A stretch of DNA of 64,000 nt from Rachicladosporium sp. CCFEE 5018 (GCA_002077045.2 KZ111140.1:2519732-2583731); one strand, 5' to 3'. Positions 1 to 11,337 are shown, numbered from the stretch's first letter. Numbers and translations: made by a program. The notes: a model not told the origin generated them from the letters alone.

Positions 1-639
1 GCGTTCGGCACGAGGTAGTAGATCACGTCTGTCCAGGCCCGATACAGGCTCTGATCCCATATGGACGTGGCACAGCATTCGATCTGCTGTTGAGTGAAAC
101 CCTCATTAAGGCAGTGCTGGAGCACCTCGCGTGACTTGTCGGCAATGAGGCTGCTGCGTTGCTCCATCGGTATGAGATCCATCTTGTGCGTAAGAGCGAA
201 GACTCTGCTGTTTGGGCTATGCTCGTGTAGAGCACGAAGTGTAGCGCTGAAGTTGACCATGTCACTCGCCGGCTCTCGTGACGAGATGTCGAAGACAAAA
301 ATCAATACCGCGACAGAGGAGAAGACATGAGACCGCTGGTTGTTCAAATAGGACTCCACAAATGAATCTTGACTACAAAGAATCTCCGTTAGCTACTCAC
401 CTGGTCGGTTGGCCCAGCAGATTCTCTCACCCGCCGCAGTCCCAAAGATTCAGCTGCAAGTTGCCCATGAACCTGATGTTGCTGTGTTCTACGTCGATGG
501 TCGCGCCGAGTCTCCTGACGTCTTTGGCAACGTAGTTGCTGAAGATGATCGAGCGCATGGAGCTTTTGCCGGCGCCGGAGCGTCCCATCAACAGCACTTT
601 GCGCTGCTTCTGGCGCCTGCCACGCTCTGGAGTGCTCAT
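1..639 (-). CDS. GTR1: Rag-family GTPase Gtr1 (RagA/B type), truncated at its C-terminus by the window edge
   Basis: Gtr1 pairs with Gtr2 on the vacuole and activates TORC1 when amino acids are sufficient. Exon 1 (639-431) begins at an ATG giving MSTPERG and carries the P-loop GRSGAGKSS, the switch region RRLGATIDVEHSN and the G3 motif LNLWDCGG. A 58 bp intron (430-373, GTGAGA to TTTGTAG) interrupts the codon after DCG. Exon 2 (372 to the window start) resumes with GQDSFVESYLNNQR and includes the HKMD version of the guanine-specificity motif, then runs open off the edge. A further in-frame ATG lies 75 bases upstream at 714. I prefer 639 because family members start shortly before the P-loop. 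The identification is firm. The missing end should hold the roadblock-like C-terminal domain. Confidence 0.92.
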
Positions 640-1274
640 CAGGTCGAATCTAGATACGTCGACCGATCCACGGCCACAATCGAGCGAGGGAACGTCTATA
701 GCACTCAAGCTCAAAGGTGAAGTCGTATCTCACCGCTTCCGAAGTTCGAGAGTGCCAAGCGAAACACATCCGACTGACTTCACGCTCCTTCGCAATATCA
801 ATTCAGCATCCTCCGCCTACTCCGGTGCACTATATGTGTCACAGAGTGACCAGGGCAGCCATGTCTGCCGCTCACAATTATTCCGTGATGGAACTATCGA
901 CGACAAGCTCTGCCTGGCCTCATCGTGCGAAGGTATCGTCAAAATGTGCTGAGCCATACCTACTGTATGTCCACAACGAAATGCACTGGGCTTCTCAGGA
1001 CTTCCGCCAGTCGACCTTGCACCATGCGCGCAGCGCTGCATTAGACACTGAACCGTAGTATTTACGGAAAGGTAAAGTAGGTTTCACTCGCCTTCGCTTC
1101 CGCGCAAGCTCGAGGTTAACCTTTCCATCAATCATATCATAAATACTTTCGGAGGTTACCATGTCTTCCAGAGCTGCCGAGTGAAAGTACAAAGCGTCTC
1201 CTCTTCTTTGGTCATCTCGCGTGGTGTTGCCGTCGTCACCCCTCTGTCCATTCCAGTCTGTCTATCGCATTGCA
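640..1274. other. Divergent intergenic region between GTR1 and the rhamnogalacturonase
   Basis: About 635 bases that should hold both promoters. I see only short overlapping reading frames and no recognisable RNA gene or repeat. Confidence 0.5.
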
Positions 1275-2692
1275 ATGTTGGCCAACGTCTTCACCGCGCT
1301 GTTGGCAGCGTACCCGCTCTTCAGCACCGCGCAATCCACCAACCTTGCTGGCAAGGTCGGACCTCTCACCTCAATTGCTGCAAAGAAAGCTGTCAAGACC
1401 TGCGATATTACCGCATATGGCGGCAAAGCAGGCAGCGATATATCCGCCGCCATCACATCAGCCTTCGCAGCATGCAAGACCGGCGGTGTCGTCGTAATTC
1501 CAACGGGACAGTACAACTTGGCGACCTGGGTCTCACTCTCCGGCGGCAAGGCATGGGCCCTCCAGCTCGATGGGATCATCACTCGCACCGGGACAGCAGG
1601 TGGCAATATGATCTTCATACAGCATACGACCGACTTTGAGATGTTCTCTTCTACTGGTAAAGGCGCGATACAAGGTCTTGGGTATCAGCTTCACAAGTCT
1701 GGCGCACCAAGGCTGCTGAGATTCTACCAAGTCACGCATTTCAGTGCACATGACTTTGCGCTTGTTGATGCGCCTGCTTTCCACTTCAGCATGGATACTT
1801 GCGACTCTGGGGAGGTGTACAACATGGCAATTCGTGGTGGGTACTCCGGCGGACTGGACGGTATAGATGTTTGGTCCACGAATATGTGGATTCATGATGT
1901 GATGGTGACGAACAAGGTCAGTAGCACTGCTGGCAGGCGATCTGCACTTGGCGACTGCAATGAGAGGCGAACTGACCACCAAAACAGGATGAGTGTGTCA
2001 CTGTGAAGTCTCCAGCGAAGAATATACTAGTCGAGAACATCTACTGCAATTGGTCCGGGGGGTGCGGAATGGGAAGTTTTGGGACCGACACCAACGTATC
2101 TGACATCACATATAAGAATGTCTACACGGTGCACTCGAACAATATGCTGCTCATCAAAAGCAATGGAGGCTCCGGCACGGTCTCGAATGCTGTCTTCGAG
2201 AACTTCATAGGGCACGCAAACGCTTACAGTCTCGACATTGACCAATACTGGAGCAGCATGGACACGATTGCAGGCAATGGCGTGCAGCTCAACAATATCG
2301 TCATCAGCAACTGGACTGGCACAGAGGCTAATGGAGCTCAGCGCGGTCCCATCAAGATCGCCTGTGCTGATGGCGCGCCCTGTACTGGCGTGGATCTCGA
2401 GGATTTCAACATGTGGACCGAGACCGGCAGCAGCCAGTGGTACAGCTGTCGCAGCGCATATACATCGAAATCCAGACCAGTGCCGCTATACTGTCTGAAA
2501 GGTGGCTCAACGCACACGAGTTACGCGGCTACAACGACAACAGTGAAGACTGCTCCTGCAGGGTATATGGCTCCGATCATGGCCGCGGACCTGACAACGC
2601 ACTTCGGTACCACGGCGAGTATACCAGTTCCCGCTTTGCCGACGATTTACTTTCCTGGGATCAAGCCTTACAGAAAGGTTGCTGGTACGTGA
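1275..2692 (+). CDS. Secreted rhamnogalacturonase, glycoside hydrolase family 28 (RhgA type)
   Basis: Predicted to hydrolyse the galacturonic acid-rhamnose backbone of rhamnogalacturonan I in plant cell-wall pectin, outside the cell. The protein is 448 residues, usual for rhamnogalacturonase A. It starts with a hydrophobic signal peptide (MLANVFTALLAAYPLFSTAQ) and continues through a right-handed beta-helix region. One 71 bp intron (1917-1987) splits the conserved stretch TNK/DECVTVKSPA. Exon 2 carries NWSGGCGMGSFG, KSNGGSGTVSN and SLDIDQYWSSM, all typical of rhamnogalacturonases. GCGMGS replaces the GHG/RIK pattern of polygalacturonases, which favours this subgroup. I chose the ATG at 1275 because the upstream in-frame start at 1221 would mask the signal peptide. 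A rhamnogalacturonan-active GH28 of slightly different specificity remains possible. Confidence 0.9.
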
Positions 2693-3231
2693 AGAGGTAT
2701 CCAGACGTGCAGAACATGAGTTGTAGATAGGTGCTAGCGGATCGTAAGCTAGATTAAGATGCTGTGCCCGCTCGAGTGTATCACACGGCCAGCCTGTGAT
2801 TCTGCCAGTAGCACGTGAGCCCAACTTGCGCATAGAGAGATGCGATTCTATCACCTCTGCCATTCGGATTGTAATGTCGCCCCTGATATGAAACTCATCG
2901 GATACATGGGTACTGGTATCAACGAGTGATTAACTACGGGTACAGTCTGTCTTGCAACCGTGTGGAACTCCAAGTGATCAGGCATAACGCCTGATCGAGA
3001 AGTCTCCGCCGTGCCTTCATGGTGTCCAGACGGCTTTGTAGGTTGCTTGATGAGGAAGAAGAGAGGGAACCGCCGTGGACGAATTTGATAGACGACTGCC
3101 AGTGTGCACGGCCCCAAAACAGCTGATTGGCCAGCGAAGCGAGTGCCGAGGGCTACCGTCGACGGCAATCACGACCCTCCATGACACTACTACTGTCGAG
3201 CCACCGATACTGCCTCACATTTCACAGCGCA
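2693..3231. other. Intergenic region, rhamnogalacturonase 3' end to sdhC promoter
   Basis: 539 bases with only short spurious frames. No RNA gene or repeat seen. Confidence 0.5.
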
Positions 3232-3907
3232 ATGGCATTGGCACAGAGGACGGCTCAGCAATCGCTGCGGCGATGTAAGTCACATACGCCATGGCAGCTT
3301 TGAAAGCTCACTGACAGCGCGCAGTGGCTGTACAGACACAAGCATTCAAGTTCACCACCCCGGCAGCAGTAGCATTCAGCAATGCCTTCGTTGCTCAGCG
3401 CAGGTATGCCCTCAAACCATATCATAAACTCAACAGAATACCCCACTGATCACCGACCACAGACACGCCGCCGCAACCACCGTCTCCGCCCTCCAAGCCC
3501 ACGACTCAATCCTCGCAAAGCAGCGCCTAAACCGCCCCGTCGCCCCCCATCTCGGCATCTACAAGCCCCAGATAACCTGGTACGGCAGCGCCTTCAACCG
3601 CATCACCGGCGTCGCCCTCTCCGGCGGCATGTACCTCTTCGGCATCGGCTACCTTGTCGCCCCAGCACTGGGCTGGCACCTCGAGAGCAGCGTGATAGCA
3701 GCGAGCTTCGCGGCGTGGCCGGTGGCGCTGAAGGTCTTCACGAAGTTTGCGGTGGCGATGCCGTTTGTGTATCATTCGCTCAATGGGTTTAGGCATTTGG
3801 CGTGGGATACGGCGAGCTTGATTGAGAATGGGATGGTGCAGAAGACGGGATGGGCGGTAGTGGGGCTGAGTGTGGTGGGTGCCTTGGGGTTGGCGGTCTT
3901 TGTTTAG
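3232..3907 (+). CDS. sdhC: Succinate dehydrogenase cytochrome b560 subunit (complex II subunit C), mitochondrial
   Basis: One of the two membrane anchors of respiratory complex II. It binds heme b and forms part of the ubiquinone site. Three exons: 3232-3274, 3325-3403 and 3463-3907, with introns of 50 and 59 bp, encoding 188 residues. Residues 1-50 look like a mitochondrial presequence (MALAQRTAQQSLRRL, rich in Arg, Gln and Ala). The core has RPVAPHLGIYKPQITWYGS, then three hydrophobic segments. The HSLNGFRHLAWD signature contains H145 (expected axial heme ligand) and H152. The quinone-site residues T79, S83, N86 and R87 are all present in their usual form. The first ATG that keeps all three exons in frame was chosen. 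It converges on the archaemetzincin gene, with 144 bases between the stops. Confidence 0.93.
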
Positions 3908-4051
3908 GCTTGGATGGGAAGGTGTATATTCTGACAGCGCTGAGGAAGATCGTCAATTCTGGATCGCGTCACGTGACTATGGTTTACACCGGATGCTGCA
4001 CCTCGTTGTCCCTCCAGACTCGAGCCATCCTGCTACTATCGACAGGCGATC

Positions 4052-5434
4052 TCAGCTAATCTCAGCCAATCTCACATCTAGCCAAGTGCAGAAGCCAGCA
4101 AACATCCTCTCATCATGCCGCCATGTGCTCATCGCTGCAAGCATAGCCCGGCACCAAGCTTGCTCAGTGGCTCCCGTTGCTGTCAGTACCTTCGCCATGT
4201 CTACGGGACACAGGTAAGGCGGCTGTCGTGCATCTTCGCTCAGATGAGCAGTGCTTTGCATCACACATGCGTAATATACGCAGTGGCCGATGCCGAAACA
4301 GTGACTCAGCTCATGTGAGGCAGTTTTGCAGACACGGCTAAGCCAGAGGGCCTCGAGCGACGCCTTAGACTTGCGTGTCGGGATCTGCGCAGAGGCCTCG
4401 ATTGCGTCGGATACGGCATGCTTGTTCACAACGTGTTTTGTAGATGGAATTGATGGGCCGTCCTTTGTCGCCGCGTGACTTCCATCTTCTAGAAAGCATT
4501 TCTGCTCGACATATGCTTTGCAGTGACTTAGCGGCCATGCATGTTCTCGCTCAACGTCTTGCTGCTCTTCTAGTATTGGGTTATAGCGCGCCGTACTGAC
4601 CACCGAGACTCTGCTACCACCATACGCACGACCACAGCAGAAGTCGTCAGTCTCGTCTTCGTACATGTCTTGATGAACAAGCATGATAAGAGCGTATGCG
4701 TCTGCGGGTAGTATCCCGATCGCGACGTCCAAAAGGTCGTTCAAGCTAAGCTGCGCAGTAAAGTGACCATCCGGGGATCGTCTGGTGCGTATTCGGGTAA
4801 CTTCAGTGCCGTGTCTGAGACCAATGAACGGAGGACACTGTTGCCGCAAACGGGACGACTTTCGTGGTCCCTTGGGCACATCGCCTGTCCAGCTGACGAA
4901 GTCCAGATCATCGCGGTGCCAGGCTCTGACAGGCAGCCCGTGGTAGAACGCGCGAAGATATTCTACGATGTTGTCGATCTTGGGCGGGTCAAGGGACACG
5001 GATTCTGTTCGTGAGTTGTCGATCTTCTGCTCCTTCGCTGGTCTGCTGCCATCGGATCCACTACGCGCGCTGGGACGTACGTGTTCGACTTCGTCCGCAG
5101 CGTCTGCTGGCCCAACTACGTACACCGTTCTGCGTTCGGGCGTCACAGCATTCCTCCATCTCATGCACTCTGTCACGCTCTGAGGAACTTCTGGGCGCTC
5201 AATCTCCAACGCATCGCCAGGCAATACGAGTGGTGCTGGGAAGCTAGAGGACTGTACATATGTCTGGAATGTGGCGAAATCCAACGCTCCAGTCGACGCG
5301 TGCTCGCGACGCGTTTTCTCGTCGGGCTGTTTGTAGCCTGCAAGTGCGGCGTGGCACGACGGCATGACCTGAGTCCCTGAGTGCGCACATCTGCGAGGCG
5401 CTGTCTTGCGTGCCATTGTGTGGTTGTGTCTCAT
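4052..5434 (-). CDS. Archaemetzincin-like zinc metalloprotease (peptidase family M54)
   Basis: Predicted zinc-dependent protease; physiological substrates of the family are largely unknown. It is an intronless frame of 460 residues. The zinc site is HELSHCFGIGH at about 374-384, directly followed by C385 and C390 and the met-turn VMQS. These are the spacings of archaemetzincins (HExxHxxGxxHCx4CxM). The second structural zinc knuckle, normally CxxC, reads CPVD here (C409 to D412), so its last cysteine is missing. The N-terminal part has the conserved FPAPLVLPGDALE block and RRTVYVVGP. Residues 305-360 look like a low-complexity insertion relative to animal AMZ2. The first ATG is at 5434; starts at codons 7 and 24 are also plausible. 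No signal peptide is evident. Confidence 0.82.
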   Translation of the reverse strand: MRHNHTMARKTAPRRCAHSGTQVMPSCHAALAGYKQPDEKTRREHASTGALDFATFQTYVQSSSFPAPLVLPGDALEIERPEVPQSVTECMRWRNAVTPERRTVYVVGPADAADEVEHVRPSARSGSDGSRPAKEQKIDNSRTESVSLDPPKIDNIVEYLRAFYHGLPVRAWHRDDLDFVSWTGDVPKGPRKSSRLRQQCPPFIGLRHGTEVTRIRTRRSPDGHFTAQLSLNDLLDVAIGILPADAYALIMLVHQDMYEDETDDFCCGRAYGGSRVSVVSTARYNPILEEQQDVEREHAWPLSHCKAYVEQKCFLEDGSHAATKDGPSIPSTKHVVNKHAVSDAIEASAQIPTRKSKASLEALWLSRVCKTASHELSHCFGIGHCVYYACVMQSTAHLSEDARQPPYLCPVDMAKVLTATGATEQAWCRAMLAAMSTWRHDERMFAGFCTWLDVRLAEIS

Positions 5435-5632
5435 ACGATGCGTAAAGGTAAAGAGAGGTTGAGACGGGACCTACATGATGGTGACTCACCAAAGAGGCAC
5501 AGTCGAGTGCCACGGCACTATAGGCACCTCCACCGCTACGCGAGTAAACCTATCACTGCGCAGATCTGTGATCCTAGACGTTGGAAGGCAGTACAGGTTT
5601 TAGGAAGACGTTTCAGGTTGCTGTTCACATAG

Positions 5633-5891
5633 ATGCTCTGACGCACTCGGCATCTTCCGCCACCCTACAGCCGTGAGGGTATTTGAAGGTACGGTCCAAC
5701 GCTCGGAGTGAGCTATGGAAAGTCGAGAGGCTCGGCCCAGAGACGCGGTGTAGCTGACAGGATATGCAGGTATCAGAGCGAAAGTCGAGAACAAGGGCCA
5801 ATACGACGAGTACCTCCGAGAATTGGAAGGTATCCGATCAGAGCTCGGGGTGAATCTGAAGGAGAGTATGTTTCCTGAGGGTCAAGCATAA
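5633..5891 (+). CDS. Partial small gene of unknown function, last two exons only
   Basis: Two segments join into one coding-looking stretch. Bases 5633-5688 end at a donor (G/GTACGG), and 5770-5891 begin after a strong acceptor with a CTGAC branch site (AGCTGACAGGATATGCAG). The joined reading has RHPTAVRVFEG across the junction, then KVENKGQYDEYLRELEGIRS and ELGVNLKESMFPEG to a TAA stop. It is charged, helical-looking and unlike random sequence. I cannot find a convincing first exon. A frame near 5930-6000 (RAQAELNRRVEELCTM) may be a further piece in another frame. Either a small gene with an unresolved 5' end or a decayed remnant; I do not recognise the family. Confidence 0.35.
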
Positions 5892-6189
5892 GGGTCAATC
5901 GGGGTCTGGGAAGTGGGAACGAGAGGATGGAGAGGAGGGCGCAAGCTGAGCTGAATAGGAGAGTTGAGGAGCTGTGTACTATGGTAAGGCCTCAGGCGCT
6001 GCTGCTGGAAGCGGGAGGCTTCCAGGACGCGCTGCGCGTGTAATACTCAAGCAGCACCGCTCAATACACTTTGTACAGAATTGACAACATCAACTTGCTC
6101 ATTTAGTTGGGGTCTGGCAGGATTTGTGCTTGCGCAGCGGGATCGAGATGTGCAAATATTTGGTAGCCTACGTCACACTACTCGAGACT
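5892..6189. other. Intergenic region upstream of the TFC1 3' end
   Basis: About 300 bases. Apart from the short helical-looking frame near 5930-6000, nothing is recognised. Confidence 0.4.
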
Positions 6190-7966
6190 TCAACCCTCGT
6201 CCTCCTCGACTACAGTCTCCATATGCCCTCCAGCCCCAGCACCAACCCCCTCCTCCTCCACCACATCTGTCACCCCCTCCTCAATCCCTTCCCCCTCCTC
6301 CACAATCTCCCCCTTCAACACCCTCCACTCCCTCTCCATCTCCGCCCTCCTCCTGGAATCCTTATTATTCATCCTCGCCTGCCCCCGAACCGCAGCCGCC
6401 AACCTCGCAACCCTAGCCCCCTTACTCGGATCCGGCACCATCCCCTCGCAATCCTCATCCCCAATAGCATCTGGCAGCAGCGCCACAGCCTCGTACTCCG
6501 CTGCAGGAGGCTCTAAGCCGGCGAACAAGAATTCCATGTGATCGCGCATAATGGTGCGGGCTTTGGCTATGGTGCCGCTGTGGTACCAGCCATTCGTGTG
6601 CACGTCGCAGGTTGAGGGGAGGGTGGAGGTGGCGAGGATACGTGCCAGAAGGGGGTCGTGGATATCTATGATCTGCCAGGTTTTGCCGTTGTTCGTTACG
6701 GCTTTGCCGGTGAATTCGTGGGATTTCGAACTATCTGACAAATGCCGTACGCTTCTGTTCCATTTCGAGGCTGAGGTGGAGGGGGCGGCGTGCGCGCCCA
6801 TGGCTTTGCGGTCGAGCTGGAACATGAGGGTTTGGTAGACGCGGTATTTTGGGTCTGAGCGTGGGTCTATGCCGTAGGCTATCAGGGTGTCGCGCCAGGG
6901 GCCGGAGGAGAAGGAGTAGGAGACCCATTGCGTGGCTTCTTTGAAGACTGTGTCGGAGTAGTTTGGGAGGCTGTTTTGGGCTACGCGTTTGGTCATTATG
7001 GGGCGGGTTTCGAGGAGAGCGGAGAGGTCGGCTACGCAGCGTTCCACGAAGCTGCCGAAGGGTGTCATGCTTGTCAGATTTGAAGGTGGGCCTGAGGGAA
7101 CTGATGGTGCGTCGGCTGCGATCGCAATAACTACTTTCTTGGGTGGGGCTTGCTTGTTGGTCGTTTTGATGGTGCCGGTTGCGGCATCTGTGGTGATTGA
7201 GACGCCGGCGGCTTGTTGGTAGGCGTAGGAGTAGGGCTGGGCTTGGCCTATGAAGAATGGTGGGGCCGTGAGGGGACCGATGTGGGCGGCGCCGGGGGTC
7301 ATGTCGATGTGAAGGTTCTTGATCGAGTCGTAGCGAGGGTTTAAGGCGTGTTTGGCGATGTCGCGTAGGGTGGTGTTGTCGCTTGAGCGGAGTTGGAAGT
7401 CAGGGAGGTTACGGAAGCGATGGATCTCGTTGACTGTGCCGATGGCTTCGACTTGGTAGTCGTCGGCGTTGTCTTTAAGACAGCGTAGTAGATCGAGTGC
7501 GGTGAGACTCCCATCATTGTGAATGTCAGTCTCCGAGTGTAGGACGAAGCGATCATATGAGCCACGCTTTCGCTTGCGACCAGTCCGCTTTGGCACAGTA
7601 ATTTTCATGAGAACGTTGCGTGACTGAACACCAACAGAGGACAACTTCTTTGCGAATCGATCATGTGGTCGGAGAGAGAGTCCAAGTTGCGGCTCCTCCA
7701 TGGGCTTCTCGAGATTGAGAAGGCTGTCGCCCACCTTGTGTTCGAGTGCCTGTCACCTGTATAAGCTTGGATCGATCAGATCCTCGTCTCAGTCTACTCA
7801 CATGCTTGAGCTGCGGCTCGCCTCCTAGTGACTTGATGCCATTATCGAAGTTCCTCACTATGCATGGGTGCTCGATACTGACTATGCGCTCACGTGGGAC
7901 GATGTATATTGGCGCATGTTGCTCCTCGGGCTCGAGTCCTGGTGAGACAACGATTCGTCCGGGCAT
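6190..7966 (-). CDS. TFC1: Transcription factor IIIC subunit 5 (tau95 / Tfc1 / Sfc1)
   Basis: The tau95 subunit helps TFIIIC bind the A box of RNA polymerase III genes. Exon 1 (7966-7802) encodes MPGRIVVSPGLEPEEQHAPI and YIVPRERIVSIEHPCIVRN up to GGEPQLKH. A 52 bp intron (7801-7750) follows. Exon 2 (7749-6190) continues with ALEHKVGDSLLNLEKP and then LGLSLRPHDRFAKKLSS, the conserved N-terminal barrel of this family. The middle has LPNYSDTVFKEATQWVSYSF and GPWRDTLIAYGIDPRSDPKY, the second conserved block. The tail from about residue 540 is glutamate- and glycine-rich, as in relatives. Total length is 574 residues. A longer upstream in-frame extension exists but starts in low-complexity sequence, so the ATG at 7966 is preferred. 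It is divergent from RTS1. Confidence 0.9.
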
Positions 7967-8594
7967 GTTGGATGCGCAGACAGTCCTTGATCTTGCTGAT
8001 ATAGCTGTACTTGGATTGATCGTGTGAATGTTACTGGTGAACTTTACATCTACATGTACATGTATCGAGGTACTCTCTGTGCCGCCCTCGTGACCGCCAA
8101 GCCATGTGGCAGCCGCAATGGACTGGACCCCCCTCGATGTTTGAGCCGGCCGCCGCCAGACAACATCCTCATCGCCTAGACCACTCCACCGCCGGACACT
8201 CGCCATCGAATCTTCCGCTGTGACAGATTCTGAAACTACTCTGTACCTACCTCTACCTCAGCATCTGCTACTGGTGTGTTCGCGACATTGGCTTGGCATA
8301 CAGCTTCACCAAGTGACGTCCACCTGATTACCCGATTGACCACGCCAACCCGTCAACAAAACCCCCGAACAGGCTACTCACATACCTACACGCACAAGCC
8401 ATTGCCAGTCATGGTCTTGTAGCAGCTCCGACGCGCTTCATAGCCGCACCTTCGCTTCTCCACATCCACTGATACACTCCGCAACGGCAGCTGGACGACT
8501 CTGGAAGTAGGTCTAGCACACTGCAGGCGGACTTCCCAAGCAAGGCGCAGTAGCGGTGGAACGCCTGTGATTAGCTCAGTACACACACCTCACA
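7967..8594. other. Divergent promoter region TFC1 / RTS1
   Basis: 628 bases between two divergent start codons. A TGACGT half-CRE-like hexamer lies near 8314, which may be chance. No gene or RNA seen. Confidence 0.45.
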
Positions 8595-10804
8595 ATGAAG
8601 GGTTTCAGACAGCGAGTGGTGAGTTCTCCCGCTGCAGCACCTCTCCAGCACATGCATGCGCGCCATCTCCTTAGTGCGCAGTCTATTGATCCCCTTCTCT
8701 AACGCAGTCCGAACAGCTGTCGCGCTCACGAGACAAAGATCGGGAGGGTAACAAACTCGCAAAGAAGAAAGACGCAGGCTCCTCGGGCACTGCCTCACCC
8801 CTCACCGGCACCCAGTCCCCCGCTGGCTCCACCAATGCCACCCCTACCTCCTCCACATCAAATCTCGTCGATGCGAGAGGGAAGCCGCAGACGGGGACGG
8901 AAGGTCCCACACAGTCACATGCCGGCGCGCCAGCACCTGGGCCACCGGGTATGGGCGCCAATGCACCTGCAGGACAGAGCTTCGCACAGCAGCATCACAG
9001 CTTCGGTGCTGGAGCTCCGACAGCACAAGCGCCGACGCATACACCTGGCAGGCTAGGCCCGCTACCGCCGAGTGTAGTCATCAGCCCTAGCGCACCTGTG
9101 AGTTGGGATGAAGCACAGCGAGGTGATGTGCAAAGCTGACACAGAACAGCACGTTCCATCTCCAGGCGCCACCGAGACCATGCCGCAAGACCTTGCGCCT
9201 CCCAAAGCTGGAACGAAAAGCCACCTCTTCGCTGGTCTACAAGCCACACCCAAAGACGTTGTACCGGAGGGCGTCCGAACACCGAAACGACAGCACTCCT
9301 CAAGATTTGACGTCTCGAACCAGCGAGAGCGCGACATAGATAAGCTGCCTGGCTTCCATGAGGTTCCGCCAAACCGAAGACAAGAGCTGTTCATGCAGAA
9401 GCTAGACCAATGCAATATCATCTTCGACTTTAACGATGCCTCGGGTGATATGAAGAGCAAGGAAATCAAGCGACTGGCTTTGCATGAACTGCTGGACTAC
9501 GTGGCGCAGAATCGACAAGTCATCTCAGAAGCGATGTACCCGCGAGTAGTGGAGATGTTCAGCAAGAACTTGTTCCGACCCATACCTCCGCCTATGAACC
9601 CACAAGGCGAAGCTTTCGACCCGGAGGAAGACGAGCCAGTATTGGAAGTCGCATGGCCGCACATACAAGTGGTGTACGAGTTCTTCCTCCGATTCATCGA
9701 GAGTCAAGACTTCAACACGAACTATGCGAAGCAGTACATCGACCACGGCTTCGTCCTGCAGCTGCTCGAGTTGTTTGACTCCGAGGACCCTCGAGAACGC
9801 GACTTCCTCAAGACAACACTGCACCGTATATACGGCAAATTCCTGAACCTGCGCTCCTTCATCAGAAGGAGCATCAACAACGTCTTCTTCCAGTTCATCT
9901 ACGAGACCGAGCGATTCAATGGCATCGCAGAGCTTCTGGAGATACTTGGATCCATTATCAATGGCTTTGCGCTACCGCTGAAAGAGGAGCACAAGCTGTT
10001 CCTCACGAGAGTGCTCATACCGATGCACAAGGTGAAGTCGCTCTCGATGTATCACCCACAGCTCGCGTACTGCATAGTGCAGTTCCTTGAAAAGGACGCG
10101 GCTTTGACAGAAGAAGTAGTCCTGGGACTGCTGCGATACTGGCCAAAGACCAACTCGACCAAGGAGGTGATGTTCCTGAATGAGGTGGAGGACATTTTCG
10201 AAGTCATGGACCCGAGTGAGTTCGCGAAGGTACAAGAAGCACTTTTCGGCCAGCTTGCGAAGAGCGTGTCGAGTCCGCACTTCCAAGTCGCGGAACGGGC
10301 ACTCTACTTCTGGAACAACGAGTACTTCTGCAACTTGGTCGGCGACAATGTGGAGGTAATCTTGCCGATCATGTTCGCGCCATTGTACGAGAACTCGAAG
10401 GGCCATTGGAACAGGTGAGCAAAACCCTGCCCAAACACGTTCATCCAGTGTACTGACAACACCACAGAACAATCCACGGCATGGTCTACAACGCCATGAA
10501 ACTCTTCATGGAAGTCAACCCCCAGCTCTTCGACGACTGCTCCCACGAATACACCGAGCAGCAGAACAACGCCGAGAACGTGAAGCAGCAACGGCAAGCC
10601 AAATGGGATCGCCTCACAGCTCTAGCTGAGAGTATGAAGAACTCCTCCGCTGCGACACATCAGCCAGCTCTCACGAACGGCGTTGCTGCGCAGCCTCGAT
10701 CGCTCGCGCAGGGCCGGAGTCCGGGCGTGAGATTGGATCATGTGGAAGGGCGGGAACGGCTGGAGCGGTTGAGGCTGAGCGATGAGCGGAGGGCCGTGCG
10801 TTAG
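8595..10804 (+). CDS. RTS1: Protein phosphatase 2A regulatory subunit B56 (Rts1/ParA type)
   Basis: Targets PP2A to substrates in mitosis, septation and stress responses. Four exons: 8595-8618 (MKGFRQRV), 8708-9097, 9150-10414 and 10468-10804, with introns of 89, 52 and 53 bp, giving 671 residues. Residues 9 to about 200 are disordered, rich in Pro, Ser, Thr and Gly. The HEAT-repeat B56 core starts near DKLPGFHEVPPNRRQELFMQ. It contains IIFDFNDASGDMKSKEIKR, HGFVLQLLELFDSEDPRERD and YGKFLNLRSFIRRSINNVFF, all hallmark B56 segments. The last exon continues with TIHGMVYNAMKLFMEVNPQL and a variable basic tail. The tiny first exon matches the usual MKG(F/L)RQR start of fungal B56 proteins. The family assignment is secure. 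Confidence 0.95.
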
Positions 10805-11337
10805 GGACGCCGGGTCTCTATTGGGAAGGCGAGGGGGGTGAGTGTCAGGGTCGGGGTTAGACTCTGATGAGCGCGCGTGTAGTGCCTGGCAAAAGTGCTT
10901 GCGCGGGATGCGCTTGATTGGCGTGCACCTACCTAGTGAGGCGGTGTCCTTTGTGTGGATGACTTTCTGTGCGTTTGATGGCGAATTATGGGAAGGGCAA
11001 ATGCATACAGGCTATGGGATTAGGGAAATGTGGGAGGGTAGCGCGAGCCTACCTATTCTCCGTACTCTTTTGTCTTGCCCCATCGCTTTGTAACGCGCTT
11101 GGAACCAATGCTTGAGATGGAAAACACGACAGCTAAGTCGCATAGGCCAAGTTGTTCTGCACACATGACTGTGGGCTCAAAGGGCGGAGCAGCAACGTCG
11201 TATCAAGCCCCATCATCATGCAACAGATCACTGAGAAATCTAAACGCTTGCAGAAGGCCCATAATCGTAAGGCTGTGTATTCGAAGTCTCTCAGGTGTGC
11301 AGCACACCGTTGGTCCGTACCCCAGAAATGTCAAGTG
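10805..11337. other. Intergenic region between RTS1 and the U6 gene
   Basis: About 530 bases containing the RTS1 3' UTR and the U6 upstream region. No reading frame of interest. Confidence 0.45.

Noticed and set aside
2671..2725. Extra short intron at the end of the rhamnogalacturonase gene (GTACGT to GTGCAG)
   Set aside because: Only about 27 bases long, and the stop at 2692 already ends the protein at the family-typical position.
5285..5320. Two ACGCGT copies near the start of the archaemetzincin gene as MCB elements
   Set aside because: Both lie inside its coding region and are best explained by codon content.
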